DNA from: Silene conica
Lineage: Eukaryota > Streptophyta > Magnoliopsida > Caryophyllales > Caryophyllaceae
Assembly: GCA_029255685.2 (NCBI GenBank)
Contig: CM055314.2
Span: 5,908,399 to 5,972,398 of the forward strand
DNA: 64,000 nt
Reading direction: 5' to 3'
Made by a program: the position numbers and the translations under genes. Below the pieces are notes generated by a model. The model had not been told where the DNA came from. It was given only the letters and a program-made list of their open reading frames with translations, and searched no databases. Each line of letters starts with the position of its first letter. The first letter of the stretch is position 1. This document shows positions 22,015 through 34,405 of this stretch, one piece after another.

Positions 22015-24723
22015 CTATTTATTTGTCTGCAATTTCATCACTGAGCGTGCACCCCGAACCAAGAAGTCAAACTCAAAATCAATATTGCCTAAAAAAGATT
22101 GCAAGTATATTGAACAGAAAATCTTATTGGAGAGCAGTAAATGAGTCATGACAGCGAAAATTAAAACGATGAAGGTCATATATATCTTGCACACATGATT
22201 CATGAACAACAAAGCACTTCAGTGTTCTTTATCTACGTGTGAGCGCAACAGTCCGAAACACAAATGTCAACTATTAACAATTATATTAGTAACAGTCCAG
22301 ATTGACTCACCTTCAGATCGGTTTGATGAAACTGCTTTTGCAGGCTTTTGAAAAGGTGAATAGCAACCTGGCATTCTTGACCTGGATCCTCCATGTCCCC
22401 ATCCAAGTAACGGAGTTTCTTCAACTTGTGACTTGGTCGAAGTGCAGGGATTCATTGTGAAAGAATCGTCCATAACGTCAGCTATCTCCACATATTGACT
22501 GGTAGTGATCATTTCATCTGCGCTAAACCCAAAAGAGGCTCTGTAAGCTTCAACCTCCTCAACATCTTGCTTGACATTCTTGTTTTGCTTGCTTGGATTA
22601 ATAGTACCACCACTAGGGTAAACATCTGAGTCCTTCGAAACACTGAGTCGTCCCACAGAGTGTGGTTGATCTAGATAGAACTGTGCAAATGTTGCCGGGC
22701 AGAAAAAGTTAGAATCGTGAGATTTGGCGCCATTTTCGGCACGCCATCCAGAACCATTTCTTGTATAATTTCCAGGTTTGGGGGAATGAGACAAGTCCCA
22801 TGGAGACGCACAGTCGCCCGGGGTCCTTGAAATGGGAGACCTAAGAGAGCTGGCGGGACTTTCAGGTGAATACGGGTATGTCGCTTGAAGATCGTGTGAA
22901 CCCACATAATTAATCTTCCCCGCACCTTTAGATGAAAGGAATTTTGCGAAAGGGACATCCGGAGAAGATGGTGTTGTAAGGTGAGCCAGCTCGGGCGGTG
23001 GGGTAAAAGGAGCAGTAGAAGGCTCAGTCGTGAGGGTCGAAAGGACAGGAGGAGTAACCAGTTGGGTCTCATTAGAATATGGTCCGGTTGCATACATAGT
23101 GGGAGTGGGACAACCAGTTGAGTTGGCAGACAATGATAGATGGCAATTGGGTGACTGGGACGTTGAAGGAATACCCGAATTGCTGAAAGATGCAGGTGAA
23201 GAAGGCGGAGCTAGAAGATGTGGGGCCAGTGACGTTGCTTGGTTCACGACACCTTGTACCCCATTAGGCTGGTTTATTGAACAGATACCATCTGGTGCCC
23301 TAGTTGCAGGCGCAATACGTGTCCCACTCTTTTGCACTCTGAAACATGGGAGTCCACCCCAACATCCACCCCATTTCCTTCGCTGATTATAAAAAACCGT
23401 GTCAATGTTAGAATCCGGTCAACACACCTGACCAGCAATACAAAACGACGCGCATAATAGGATGTCAACTGGTTAAGTCACTAAGTGGTGGTACTCGGGA
23501 TAAAAAGTTAAAACCCCGTGAGCATGAAAACTATCTGTGTGCCTTCCCTTACACCAAAACAATACTAAACGACAACATAATTCGATAACCGCTGTTATAA
23601 CCCTACTATCATTGGACAGAAATCATACTATTCTGAATCCAGTTATATACAGCATCACTTTCTACTTCACGATTAAAGACTCCTAAAAAACAATTGCAGA
23701 ACTGTCTAAATGATACTCTGTATATGATTAATCTAGATCAATAATCAATCTTTTTCACAAAAATTCATAATCACTTTATCAAGATTTTTCATGGGCAGAG
23801 GTCATTTTCTACTCAAATAATCGCAATGTCATATCCAAACCCTTCACCAATACAGAAAACTGTTGCAACTCGCATACGATTAACAAACAATTAATCACAA
23901 ACTACACAATTAGAGAACTTATTATTCATATTGAAACCCTTTAATTACAATTGAATTTCCACAGTCATGCCATTTTCCACTCAATGAAGCAAGGTAGGCT
24001 AGCAGGAACGGCCCAGCTAAACAATTACTTAAAATTATCGGGTTTTTTCTAGTTTATCTTATTCCATTAGTAAACCCCCATTCACAACCCTCCAAAGAGT
24101 ATCGTCCCCTAACAACAAATCCTGATTCCGCCACAATCATACCATTTAAACAACAGAAAAGTTGAGATGTTTAGTTAAAATTATCGATTTTTTTCTAGTT
24201 TATCTTACTCCATTTGTACCCTCGTCACCTAACAACAAATCCTGGTTCCGTCACAATCATAACATCCAAACAGTGACAAAATTGACCATTTTAATTCAAA
24301 TTTATCTATTTTTTCCTAGTTTATCTGATTCCATTAGTAACCCAGCTCTCCCCCTAACTACAAATCCTGGTTCCGCCACAATCATAACATAAACATAAAG
24401 CTGCAGAACTACAGATCCAATGAACAAAATCACAAATGTAATAGGTAAATGCAAGAATTCAGTAAAACAAACAAAAGGGTAAGTTCATAAAGAGCTAAAA
24501 ACAGATCTAAGCAACAAAATAAGTAGGTCTTGCATAAGACGGTCTTCAATTACGACCTCTCACAATCCACTTTTCATTTCAAACTTACTTAAATAATCGA
24601 TTGTGAGTACGTCTTAATATAAAGACTGTCTGAAACAAGAATTTATTATGAAAATACAAGAAAGATTGATGATTTGATTTATACCCTTTCTGGCTGTTGA
24701 AATCTGGTTTGTTCAGAACCCAT
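22015..24723 (-). CDS. At1g76660-like proline/serine-rich protein of unknown function
   Basis: Three exons on the minus strand join in frame to give 394 residues: 24723-24685 (MGSEQTRFQQPER), 23382-22311 and 22088-22015. Introns are 1302 and 222 bases, with GT-AG ends (AAAGG|GTATAA...ATAATCAG; GAAG|GTGAGTC...TTTTTTAG). Family blocks are RRKWGGCWGGLPCF, SLLAPPSSPASF-like sequence, MYATGPYSNETQLVTPPV, STFTTEPSTAPFTPPPELA-like sequence, TTPSSPDVPFAKFL, SPASSLRSPISRTPGD, ESNFFCPATFAQFYLD-like sequence and EAYRASFGFSADEMITTSQY. These match what I recall of Arabidopsis At1g76660. The protein is largely disordered, with no signal peptide or membrane segment, and its function is unknown. After TTSQYVEIADVMDDSF the C-terminus is short and differs from my memory of Arabidopsis. 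The last exon encodes NIDFEFDFLVRGARSV, which fits the frame and splice sites. Confidence 0.88.
24031..24390. repeat. Three tandem ~120-145-bp repeats in intron 1 of the At1g76660-like gene
   Basis: Copies begin near 24031, 24177 and 24297. Each includes TTTTTTCTAGTTTATCT, CCTAACAACAAATCCTG and TTCCG(C/T)CACAATCATA. They are moderately diverged. Confidence 0.75.
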
Positions 24724-24937
24724 TTAACTGTATAGTATTTTGTTAATTATAAACAAGATTATTGCTTTTTTAATGCAAAAGATGATAGAATTAACAAAAC
24801 CCAGATTACAGAATTTGAATTTGTTGCTGAATAATGAATATAATCTGATAGAGAAGTGTGGATGGATTGACAGTTGAGTGATTTGGAGGGTAAAGTGAGT
24901 AAACAGTGATCGGAAGATTATGCAAGTGTGCTAGTGA

Positions 24938-25163
24938 CTGTAGGACTGTAGGGACTAGGGAGGAGTGACTAGTGGACTAATCTATGGAATCTATTACTTC
25001 CTCCATTCCAATCAATTCTATACATTTACTTTATTCAAGTTTGTCAATACCCGTTTTCTTTTGTTAATATCTTTAGTTACGTATCGATAAAAATTATAAA
25101 ACTTTAATATTCACAATACATTAGTCCACTAGTCACTACTCCCTAGTCCCTACAGTCCTACAG
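24938..25163. repeat. 44-bp inverted repeat upstream of the At1g76660-like gene
   Basis: The left arm, 24938-24981, and right arm, 25120-25163, are reverse complements with one mismatch. The spacer is 138 bases of AT-rich DNA containing a CTTCCTCCATTCCAATC sequence like a Stowaway end. The left arm starts 215 bases upstream of the minus-strand start codon, in the probable promoter or leader. Confidence 0.85.
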
Positions 25164-28100
25164 TAGGGGATGTAGGTGAGAGGAAATGGAAAATTTGATG
25201 GAAAGTGTCAGAGGGAGCACTATCCGCTTTCAGCTTGTGACGAATAGTGTTTGTTTTCAATGAGAATTTGTGTATTTATTTTGTTTTTGTTTTATGTGAG
25301 TACGTTAGACGGGTCAAATGAATAAATACGAAAAGTGGAAGACTTAGATTTTAAAACATCTCTATCAGGTTGGTTTTGGGTCGGGTTTGTTTGGATTGGG
25401 TGTCAAAGAATTCGCTCCGGATCGGATCATTTTGGGTTCAACATATTTTTGGGTGGGGTATTTTTAAGTGATTTAAGGTTAACGGTCAATTTATCATCAA
25501 GACGGGATAAATAGGTTTGAGTTATTTAAATCTGGTTCAGATTCGAGTACTCGTGCCGTCGTACGGGTTGATTCAATTTTATCAAGTTTACAAAGATTTC
25601 GAAAGTTAAGTGTGTGCTTGTGATAGACTGGTGAGGTACGGTTTTCAAATGCCAACTATACACAATTGTAGGCTAGACCTGCCCAATGAGTCATTTAGCT
25701 TGGGTTTGGCTCGGGCTTTGGATTAACAATTTACAAGTCATTTTAAAATCGAATTAGTCCGGATCTAGTTGTTCGGGTTGTTTTTGATCATTTCAGGTTA
25801 GGATTCCGCGTTAGCTAAATCATTTTGGATTATCATTTCAAATTACTTTCGAGTCGGATCATTGCAAAAATATCACATTACACTTCTCGGGTCATATTGG
25901 TGCCCCGATCGAGCCATTCGGATCAAATCGGCTTTATCAAGTTTACACAATTACACCACAAACCAATATATTCCGTTTATAAAAATTAAGCTTAGTTGTG
26001 GTGGGCCTGGTCTAAAAATTGAACGTGATTGGGCTTTATTTAAAGCCTTTACTCGGTTCATGTGGGCTGTCAATTGTCATACCTCATACGGGTCAAACCT
26101 GTTGTTTCATACATATCATTGAAAGTATATGGCTAAGTCGTAAGAGTGTAAAAGTATGTACATTCAAGAGGCTTTTAACATCCTCTTTTTTTTTTCCTCT
26201 CTCTATATCTTTTTGCACTAAAATTTGAGAGAGATGATCTCTTAATAAATTATTGAAAGACCATTTTTTGTATCTTTTTATTTGTATTTCGTGACCTTTT
26301 TATCATTGATCGTACCATAGTTCGTACTTATTTACATAATAAATGTACTTATTTTATCTTTAATAATGATTTGTACCTAAAATTTGTAAAATAGTTTCTC
26401 AATAAGCTTATTGAGAGGCGGTCAGAAGACCTACTGTTCTTTTTGACACTCATCTACTCTTTCATCCAACTCATTTCCCACTATCTTCATCCTCCTCCTT
26501 CTCTTCTTCTATTTTTTTACCTAGATCAAGGAGGATCCCCTCTGCCTCCTCTATCATATTTTAATTATTTTTTTGTTAAAAGTAAAATAAAATAAAGGTT
26601 ACATGTAATATTTTCATAGGTAAGTAGGCACAAGAATCAAGGTTGTACTTCCTCTAAAAATAGAGGGAGTCTTCCTCTTCCTCCTGTAAAGAGGATGTTC
26701 AATGTTAGTTCCACATTGAATATGACATATTCTTAACACCCTCTCTCATCTAAAATGATGGACAATCCTTTTCGATGTGAATACTCTAAGATTATTGCTA
26801 GTCTTAAGACAAAACTTTGGCAAGTCTTAAAATAAGACTCACCCAAGACTATCAATATTCTACTTAAGTCTTAAAAATCCAACATTCAACTTAAGACTTT
26901 TTTTAGAGTCTTGAGACTCTTGACCCACCATTTTATAACAACAACCAATATATATCAGGTGTTAAAGTGTAGTGGCAAAGTAAAGTCTGACATAAGTTGA
27001 GAGATAATGCATATAGTCTGAGATGAGTCTGAAAAATAAAGAAATAATAAAAGTTAATGAAAAGCTGATGGGACAGAGTCTTAAGACTTTGGAGAGTCTG
27101 ACGGACAGTCTTACCCTAAGTAAAAGTAACAAATGAGTAAATCATAGAGTATTTTTTACTCGTTTTCATAGTGAGTAGTAAATAACTGTCAGATTAAAAT
27201 AAATATTATTATAAATAACAAACGGGCAAAATCAAGTGGAATTGATGTATTATGAGTCGAAATGATGGGTGATTAATATGGTGGAGCAAATAATGCACGT
27301 ACATTCCTTAATAAACACACCATCTATATATAATCATCAAATTAACAATAAAGATAATATAGATATAGATTATTTAGACTTAGTACATGATTAATTATTA
27401 ATTATGTTGACAAAAGGACTACCTTTTGAGACACTACCTTGTCAAATTCAAAGATCACAAACTTTTATTTACACCGAGGTATCTGCCTAATTGCCTCAAA
27501 TTTAAACCGAGTTTAAAAAATATAAATATGACAAAATTAAAATACAGAGAAAAAACATAAATTTGTAATGTATAATTTAATAGATGATATTTGCTTGGTT
27601 TTAATGCTACATCGGATTTATAATTTTTTGGTATATATATGATTAATTTTGTTGACAAAAAAGCGACTTTTATGGACACGGCCTTGTTGTCAATTTAGAG
27701 ATTTAATTACATTTGATGTTGTAGCTAGAAAAAGATTGATGCCACTTATGTCACAAACCCACGCTCCTTCGATTTGTTATCACAGCAAATTGTGTGTTAT
27801 GATTGAATAAGAAAGCTTGTTATTTGGTAGGTAGAATGGTTGTGTAATAGGTCGAGTAGTTAAGGATGTCGATAATTTGATTGATTCTAGTAAGGAAGTT
27901 AAGTTGAATTTATTATATGAAGGGACGAGCGTGACATAGGTTGACGTGTGAAGTGACAGAGATGATCCTGGTTTTAGCGTCGTGTGCATTGTTGATTAAG
28001 ACGATTAGATGCGAAAAAGTCAGAAATAGGTTCAAGTGTTACAGCAACAATGATAGATTAGGTTAGCGTTCACAAATAAGAAAAGTTAAGTTATACGGAA

Positions 28101-28961
28101 CATGATTACCTAATTCGTAACATAATCAATATACAATTTGCTCAAAATCAAGTATAATTTGATAGAATTATAACCGAACATCGTAGTTCGATGTAATTGG
28201 AATTCGCAATTCGCAATTCGCAATCTAGTTACGCAAATTAGGTAACTCTAATACGAATACGACTCTTCCAAAACAAGTATTATAATTTTGAGTCAATAAG
28301 TGTTTACCTAAAAAAACATGTACGATAAATAATTGATAAACAAACAAACAAACAAACAAACAAACGATAATTATACATTGAGTATCAATATCTAATTCAT
28401 AGATTCCAATCAAATGTTCTATCCAAACCAAATGCATAGCACCCAACAATCCAAATAATCTATCTATACACTTGATTACACAACCAAACACTAATCCCCC
28501 ACTAATCAATAACTTATAATTGTGACTGATCACCATCCAAATACACAAATCCTTTTCCCATTTAACATTAAAAAAATATTCCAACATTTTAAATGTCACA
28601 AAACTTTAAAGAGACGGTTTCTCAATAATGTTAACGAGAGACCTCTTATAGGTTAAAGATACTATTATATTTTTCTTTTCTTTTTTATACTATGTGTTTC
28701 ACTAACCTAACGAAAGACGGTCTCTTAACAGACTTAATTTTTAAATATTTATATATTTGGAATCTTTGTATTATTTCTTAAGTAAGTTAATATATAGTTT
28801 TTGTTACAGAGTTGCATACTCACACCTATCATCCTCGCGTAACATTTAATAGTTACGGAGTATTTCATTTTAACCTTTACCTAAACAACAGTACAACACA
28901 AGCATGATGAATAAACAATCGATAAACATACACGTAAACAAGAATACACATTAAATATCAA
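25164..28961. other. Gene-free AT-rich region
   Basis: No protein-coding gene or RNA gene is recognisable. There are pyrimidine tracts (26180-26220, 26460-26560) and a cluster of AGTCTTAAGAC-like motifs at 26800-27115 that may be a degraded inverted-repeat element. Also present are a short run of AATTCGC repeats (28199-28225) and an (AAAC)n microsatellite (28337-28365). GAGACGGT / ACGGTCTC-type motifs near 28610-28735 suggest another small element. The open frames are chance. Confidence 0.5.
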
Positions 28962-30498
28962 CTAGTGTAACACCCGTGAAAAATCACGGGATTGTGTACA
29001 CCTATTTTTAAAGATGACTATAAAACATTATATAACCAATTCTATTTATTCGAACATGTGTAGTTTTTAAAAATAAAAAATAAATAATATAATATCATTA
29101 TATATATATTAAAATATATATACGGATTTTATAACAAAATTATAAAAAAAATCAAAATTAAGATAATTAAGTTCTATATACTACAGAAAATGAAAATTAT
29201 AGTCAAGATTGTGGTTATATTAGTTGAATCAAATTGTTAGATTTATAAAACGAATAGTTAAGGGAATGAAAGAACAAATAAATTAAAATAAAGGATAAAT
29301 TAACTTAAAAAAAAGTTCTAATACAAATTAAAATAGAATACTGTATCAAATAAGGAAAATTTAAAACAAATTTTTAGTTTATCGAAAATCTCCTAGTAAA
29401 CAACATTAGATGTTTTATTACTCACTCCTTTGTCTTCATCTAGAATAAGGACTTTTAGACCCTTCTTACTTGTAACCCTTGATAAGGCAACATACAATTG
29501 GCCATGGGTGAATACTGGTCTAGGAAGATAAAGTCCAACACGGGATAGAGATTGCCCTTGACTTTTGTTAATAGTGATGGCAAAGCATACCGCTAAAGAA
29601 AATTGTCTCCTTGCGAACTTAACTGGGAACTTGGTATTGTCGGAAGGTGTCAATGTGATGCGGGGAATATAGACCTTGCTACCAATATGACTACCAGAAA
29701 TAACAGTTGAACTTATCACTCGATTTCCTAGATGATTTACCTCCATTCGGGTGTCATTTCTCAAAATATTTTCTCAAAATTCTGTTAAATGTTTATAAAT
29801 TTTAATAGTCAATTAAAATCTTTTCAATATTTCTAGGACTATATATTAAAGTACGTGATTTAACACTATTAAAGTATATTTTAGTTATATATGTTAACAT
29901 TTAGTTATACATTAACTATTAAAGTAATATTGCACCTATTAAAGATTCCGTGATTACGTGATTGAAGATTGGCAGGCTAAGATTACGTGATTATGTTAAT
30001 AGTGGTATGCTTAAATTGAAAAGGAAGATTACCTTAGTAAGAATTGACTTAAATTGAAATCATATTTTGTTATCAATCACGAATCTTAATATTTACTTAT
30101 TTAATAAGAATTGATTAAAAAAAGAAATATTACGTGACATATTGGCCGAGAAATCTTAATATTACGAATCTTAATATTACGTGACATATTGATTAAAAAA
30201 AGAAAGCTTATACTATAATGCCACCATAACAAATCTTTGCTTAATATTACGGTTGACATATTGATTAAAAAAAGCAAAGAAATATTACGTGACATATCTT
30301 TGCTTAAAATTAAATATTAAATATTACGTGATTATGTAATGTCATCTTAGGAATATCACGGTTGCTGACATGGCTAATTTTAATTGGCCGAGAAAAATTG
30401 AAATTGTGAGAGTGAATGAGAGGGCTTGAAATGTGGTTTTCTGAAACCACATTACGCCACGTCAGCGATTTTACATAATTCTTTAATATATATAATGA
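28962..30498 (-). mobile_element. Helitron, non-autonomous, both ends present
   Basis: On the minus strand the element begins A|TCATTATATATATTAAAG at 30498 and ends with a hairpin (CCCGTGATTTTTCACGGG, 28990-28973). A short spacer TGTTACA and CTAG|T follow, the last base being 28962. This is the plant Helitron signature: 5' TC, 3' CTRR, a stem-loop about 10 bases before the end, and insertion between A and T without duplication. The 1537-bp body holds a helicase remnant and direct repeats of TATTACGTGACATATTG at 30120-30300. Confidence 0.88.
29393..29764 (-). pseudogene. Fragment of a Helitron PIF1-like helicase (C-terminal part)
   Basis: A 123-residue frame on the minus strand matches the end of Helitron RepHel helicases: NHLGNRVISSTVISGSHIGS, KVYIPRITLTPSD, FPVKFARRQFSLAVCFAITI, NKSQGQSLSRVGLYLP, and helicase motif VI as QLYVALSRVTSKKGLKVLI. 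It stops right after NVVY, where autonomous copies usually continue for a few residues. The Rep nuclease domain and helicase motifs I-IV are absent, so it cannot be functional. Its orientation matches the enclosing Helitron ends. Confidence 0.85.
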
Positions 30499-30930
30499 TA
30501 TTTAACTCATAAATTCCAATTAAAGGTTTATATCCAAATCAACACAAGTACTTGTCTACTACGAAAATATTCATATTAATGGAAATTGAATCCAAGTAAG
30601 TATCACATAATAACGCTATTGGTATTGTTATTGGCAAAAGATTAAGGGTCTTATAACAACAATAACATTAGAGTCTTAATTAGTCCCAAAATGTCGGGAT
30701 CGGCTGACATGAATCATGTATGGAACCGTCGTGTGTGAACTCTTATCTCAACAAGCGAAAAAAAACAAAAAAAAAAAACAAAAAACAAAAGTGGTGTGAA
30801 ACGAAATATGAAACGCAAAAGGGTTTTATAAATTTTAAATCGAACTTATCACATATATAACAACCTAAAAACTAAATCAAGAATAAAGCATAAAATGATT
30901 TTGAAAAATGAAGTAAAACTTAAGAAAAAT
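30499..30930. other. No feature seen
   Basis: AT-rich sequence with an A-rich low-complexity patch at 30764-30790. I see nothing coding. Confidence 0.4.
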
Positions 30931-32076
30931 TATGAATTACCACCTAATATGTTTCATTTTTTACAAATTATCACATATTATATTAAACTTTACAAATAAC
31001 CACCTAACTTTCTTATTTATCCACACCAATCTAACTTATTTTACATATTCAAGACGGTTTTGCGTAATTATCGACTCAATTTCATTTTAACGACTTCCGA
31101 TCATTTTTTATGACCAAACCACCCTTACTAATTATTAGACATGTACTTTGACTTCTTAAGTAACCCTTCCTTCTATCAAGTTCACCATTAACAAACATTC
31201 AATCCTTCTATCAAGTTCACCATTAACAAACATTCAATCTTTAACCCTAGAAATCAATTTAGGGGTTTCTTAAATTTCTTCCTCTTTCAACACAATTGTT
31301 CTACAATAGTTTACTTTAATGAAAAAACTAAACTATTAGTTGCTTAGAACACACGAATAACATATACAAGTTCGCTTTCTGCTAAAAAGATGAATTAAAA
31401 GCACAGACAAATCTTGTTTGAAAAGTACTTGGAGGAAAGACAGAAACAAAAAATATTGAGAGGATATATAGACAAAGGTATATCATAGAAGTTCACGTGT
31501 GTTAATCAGTGTACCATCTAGATAAAAAATGAACATCACTGATCTCTTTACAGGAATTGTGATCGACATTTTAAGACTCATACAAAGCTCTTAAGCTTTT
31601 TATAGCTTTGTATATGCAAATTTGCAAAAAATACAGATTTTTGTTTAATGCAAAATTTTAAAGATTACAGAATATTTGCCCATCATTATGAAATTAAGTA
31701 ATTTAGTTTAGTTTTTTCATTGAGGTAAAATATTGTAAAGCAATGGTGTTGAAAGAGGAAAAAATTTAAAAAAAAAACCCTAAATTGATTTTTAGGGTTA
31801 AGGATTGAATGTTTGTTAATGGTGAACTTGATAGAAGGAAGGGTTACTTAAGAAGTCAAAATGGATGTCTCATAATTAGTAAGGGTAGTTTGGTCATAAA
31901 AAATTATTGGATTTCGTTAGAATGAAATAGAGTCGATAATTACGCAAAACCGTTTTAAGTATGTAAAATAAGTTAGATTGATGTGGATAAATAAGAAAGT
32001 TAGGTGGTTATTTGTAAAATTGAATATAATAAGTGATAATTTGTAAAAGTTTGAACATATTAGGTGGTAATTCATA
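30931..32076. mobile_element. 1.1-kb foldback (long-inverted-repeat) element
   Basis: Arms of about 330 bp (30931 to ~31265 and ~31797 to 32076) are diverged reverse complements. They start TATGAATTACCACCTAATATG and end CATATTAGGTGGTAATTCATA. Inner matching blocks include CTTCTATCAAGTTCACCATT against AATGGTGAACTTGATAGAAG. In the left arm the segment CTTCTATCAAGTTCACCATT is present twice (31171 and 31206). No coding capacity. It is probably a non-autonomous DNA transposon; I could not fix a target-site duplication. Confidence 0.75.
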
Positions 32077-32087
32077 TACTTTACAGT

Positions 32088-32600
32088 GTACCCTCGTGTT
32101 TTTCGGTTTTCTATGTTATACCCCTATTTTTTATAATTTCTATGATATATCCTTAAACTTCTTACTTATTCTCTATAATGACCTCTTTCAAATCTCCAAT
32201 AACTTTATCACTATAAAAAGTTGTAATTTGACTTTATTTTGACTCATAATTAAAAGTGGTATCACCATTCTATATAGGGAGTATCACAAATAACTTTAAA
32301 TAAGTACAAACTTCTATTAAAAACATATGTTATGAAGCATGAAATAATAACAACAATTTGATGAAATTGAGTTAGATTTGTATACTATTTGGTTGGTTAA
32401 TGGTAATTCGGCGAACTAATAGGGAAATGAGTAGGTTGTCGAGTAATTGAAATGTTAAATAGACGATTTAATAGATAAATTAAGAAATTAAGCTAGCAAA
32501 GCCAATAAATAAGGTCATTGTATAGACTAATGTATAGAGTTTAAGGGCGTACCATATAATTTAAAAAATGTAGGGGTATAACATAGAAAATGTAGGTGTA
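32088..32600. repeat. Second inverted-repeat element next to the foldback element
   Basis: TTTTCTATGTTATACCCCTA at about 32107-32126 is mirrored by TAGGGGTATAACATAGAAAA at 32571-32590. Looser pairing extends to about 32088 and 32600. The interior is AT-rich and non-coding. Confidence 0.65.
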
Positions 32601-32644
32601 ATAAGTCCAAAAAATATAGAAAACTTAAATAAAAACATCAAATG

Positions 32645-33185
32645 CTAAAAGTCCACATGTATCATATATTCATATTCCTCCATAGTGCCCTCTCCATCAC
32701 CGTCCCCTCCTGACCCGGAAAATCTCATATCGTGCTCAATCACTCTTCTCAATGTTTGTTTAGGTCTCCCTCTACCTCTAGCAACCTTTTTTGCGTCCTA
32801 GGTCTCCAACCTCCTAACCGGTGTGTCCATAGTTCTTCTTCTCACATGGCCAAACCATCTTAGTCGGTTTTCCATCATCTTGTTCTCTATTGGGGCCATT
32901 TTTTACCTTCTCCCTAATTACCTTATTCTTTAAATCGGTCTTTTCTTGTATGGTCGCACATCCACCTCAACATACGCGTCTTCGCCATACTCATCTTTTG
33001 AATGTGACACTGTTTCACGGCCCAACACTCCAAGCCGTAAAGTAAGGCATGCCTAATTGTCGTACGATAAAATTTCCTCTTTAATCTTTGGGGCATACCT
33101 TTATCACACAAAAATCTCGTAGCACTTTTCCATTTCATCCATCCCGCTTTAATTCTGTGAGCCACATCTCCGTCTAGCTCTCCAT
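32645..33185 (-). mobile_element. RTE-type LINE, 3' fragment of the reverse transcriptase ORF
   Basis: On the minus strand the peptide ([20 protein letters not shown]...[20 protein letters not shown]) carries the well-known C-terminal signature [34 protein letters not shown]. It continues, after a frame break, into VARGRGRPKQTLRRVIEHDM-like sequence down to about 32645. Only the end of the element is present. A TTTAATCTTTGGGGCATACC segment also occurs at 63735-63760. Confidence 0.8.
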
Positions 33186-33889
33186 CTTTTTGGATAAAAT
33201 TTTATTTCAATTAAACTTCGCTCAATTCAGTTCAATTTAACTTATTTCAATTCATTTTTTTACAAACTAACTCCTACCTGAGCTCCATTTAGTTAAGTTC
33301 AACTACATTCAATTCAATTTCATTCAATTGAGTTCAACCCCTATCAACCGTAAAACACAAAGCCTTAGTTTATTATCACCAAGTAATCATATTTAATTAT
33401 ATTCTACTATCATCAAAACAAATATTACCATCTTTGACTAAGTGACAATCATCCCACATAATGTACACTTAACTACACACCAAAACAAAGAATCTGGCTT
33501 GTGACGGACATTATCTGTCCTATTATTCGTCACAAACTGAAAACGAATATATTCCTCTCACAATAAAGCAGGTGAGAGGGCAAGTGCGGAAAAATAAAAC
33601 ACCTCATAAATACACCTCATAGATAGTGCAACCTGCATAATATGAGAGGGATACTATTCATTTTTGGCTTGTAACGGGAGATTTGTGCACACCTAAACAC
33701 TAATCAAGCAATCCCCAATAATTGGTTAAAGATAATTGTGATTGATCACCATCCAAATACACTAATCTATTTGATTACCAATCTACCATAAAAAGTTGAC
33801 TTTTCATTAAAAATCAAATATTTTCAATTTTTCATCATTTTTTTTAAATGTTTGTATATTTGGAGCCTTTGAAGTAGAGTTGGCAAAAG
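33186..33889. other. Gene-free region with small-element remnants
   Basis: TTCAATTCAGTTCAATT-type sequence at 33200-33350 resembles the element remnants at 2960-3235. Two direct copies of a GGCTTGTGACGGACA / GGCTTGTAACGGGAG motif occur at 33496 and 33665. No gene seen. Confidence 0.4.
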
Positions 33890-34405
33890 CTGACCCGACC
33901 TGATGAACCCGACCCGACCTGTCCGAAACCCGACACAACCCGAGAATTGGGCGACTCGAAACCGAACCGACCCAACCCGAACAGACCCGCTAACCGACGG
34001 CAGCATTATTTTGTCCAACCCGAACCTGACCCTCCCCGAACCGACCCGAACAGACCCGGCCTGTGACCCGATATTTCTTAACCCGATAGATGACGTTATA
34101 ATGAACTGACTTAATAATGGTTTAAATGACACCAAATTGATAATTCTTCTTAATTATTTTAACTTAAATTTCAATTAATACATCTATCCATTAATTAAAC
34201 ATAAAATTATTATCGAAAACTAAATATATAGGATAAAATATATGTCAATAACCTGACCCGCTAATGACCCGACCCGAATTGTCACCCGCGATGACCCGAC
34301 CCGAAGATGACCGACCCGAACCAGTCGCTAACCCAAAATAACCCGCCCGATATGACCCGACCTGCTTTGACCCGACCCATAACCGACCCGAATGACCCGA
34401 TTGCC
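33890..34405. repeat. GACCCG/ACCCGA minisatellite in two blocks
   Basis: Blocks 33890-34085 and 34252-34405 consist of degenerate repeats of ACCCGACCCGAA with variants. An AT-rich stretch separates them (34086-34251). Open frames through it on both strands (for example repeated PTRPVRNPT or SGRVRFG) are by-products of the repeat. Confidence 0.8.

Noticed and set aside
25862..26122. 86-residue open frame upstream of the At1g76660-like gene
   Set aside because: No recognisable family and no start context; composition is that of AT-rich intergenic DNA.
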